This document shows, piece after piece, positions 5,267 to 5,410 of a stretch of DNA of 5,410 nucleotides. This DNA comes from Oscillospiraceae bacterium (lineage in GTDB: Bacteria; Bacillota; Clostridia; Oscillospirales; CAG-272), in the NCBI GenBank assembly GCA_015065045.1, contig SVRB01000090.1, positions 1 through 5,410 on the forward strand, read 5' to 3'. Position numbers and translations under genes: made by a program. The first letter of the stretch is position 1, and every line of letters begins with the position of its first letter. The notes below the pieces were generated by a model, which saw only the letters and a program-made list of their open reading frames with translations, was not told the DNA's origin and did not search any database.

Positions 5267-5410
5267 ATGAAAACAGCTATTCAGCCCGATTATAAAGAAT
5301 CCACCATCAGATGTGCTTGTGGTGCTGAAGTTAAGACTCGTTCAACAAAGGGCGATATGCGTGTTGAAATTTGCTCAAAATGCCACCCCTTCTATACAGG
5401 CAAACAGAAG
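5267..5410 (+). CDS. rpmE: 50S ribosomal protein L31 (partial, cut by window edge)
   Basis: The first 48 codons of ribosomal protein L31 (bL31) are present, and the frame is open to the window end. Family members are about 65-80 residues, so roughly two thirds is visible. L31 sits on the large subunit at the central protuberance and helps bridge the subunits. The N-terminus MKTAIQPDYKE is followed by a CxC pair (Cys16, Cys18) and a CSKCHPFYTGKQK segment (Cys36, Cys39). These four cysteines mark the zinc-binding (C+) form rather than the zinc-free paralogue. The ATG has AAGAGGT (GAGGT at 5254-5258) eight bases upstream and a near-consensus promoter. It is divergent from the DUF2156 gene. No Zur-like box is recognisable upstream. 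Confidence 0.97.
   Translation, partial: MKTAIQPDYKESTIRCACGAEVKTRSTKGDMRVEICSKCHPFYTGKQK

Overview
The window looks like chromosomal housekeeping DNA from a low-to-middle-GC Firmicute, most likely a gut-type clostridium of the Oscillospirales/Ruminococcaceae kind. Three things point there: a T-box leader in front of the phenylalanyl-tRNA synthetase genes, a zinc-type ribosomal protein L31, and intergenic palindromic repeats of a style I recall from such genomes. The taxonomic call rests on memory and general features, not on a search.

Layout from left to right. Positions 1-215 hold no gene but a dense run of inverted repeats (five stem-loops, plus a probable sixth cut by the window edge). 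A strong, symmetric intrinsic terminator follows at 254-287. The minus strand then carries pheT (292-2676) and, 32 bases upstream of it, pheS (2709-3722). Together these encode the two subunits of phenylalanyl-tRNA synthetase. The 484 bases between pheS and the next gene (3723-4206) hold a complete Phe-type T-box riboswitch with its own near-consensus promoter (4159-4187), a stem I with a UUC specifier, the conserved T-box sequence, and an attenuator hairpin (3859-3900). A 136-base AT-rich segment with what looks like a degenerate intergenic repeat separates the attenuator from the pheS start. Upstream, still on the minus strand, is a DUF2156 / LPG_synthase_C-type acyltransferase-fold protein (4207-5088). 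Its start is better placed at an internal ATG than at the longer TTG frame. A divergent intergenic region (5089-5266) carries a near-perfect promoter for rpmE (ribosomal protein L31), which runs off the right edge on the plus strand.

How it works together: uncharged tRNA-Phe should bind the leader through the UUC specifier and the UGGU bulge, stabilise the antiterminator and allow transcription of pheS-pheT, which ends at the terminator just after pheT. No terminator is visible between the DUF2156 gene and the T-box promoter, so DUF2156 transcripts may also enter the leader and come under the same attenuator.

I found no convincing undescribed multi-gene system. The points most worth a second look are the repeat lodged between the attenuator and pheS, the palindrome cluster downstream of pheT, an exact AT-rich dyad just upstream of the rpmE promoter, and the neighbourhood of a possibly aminoacyl-tRNA-using DUF2156 protein with pheST.
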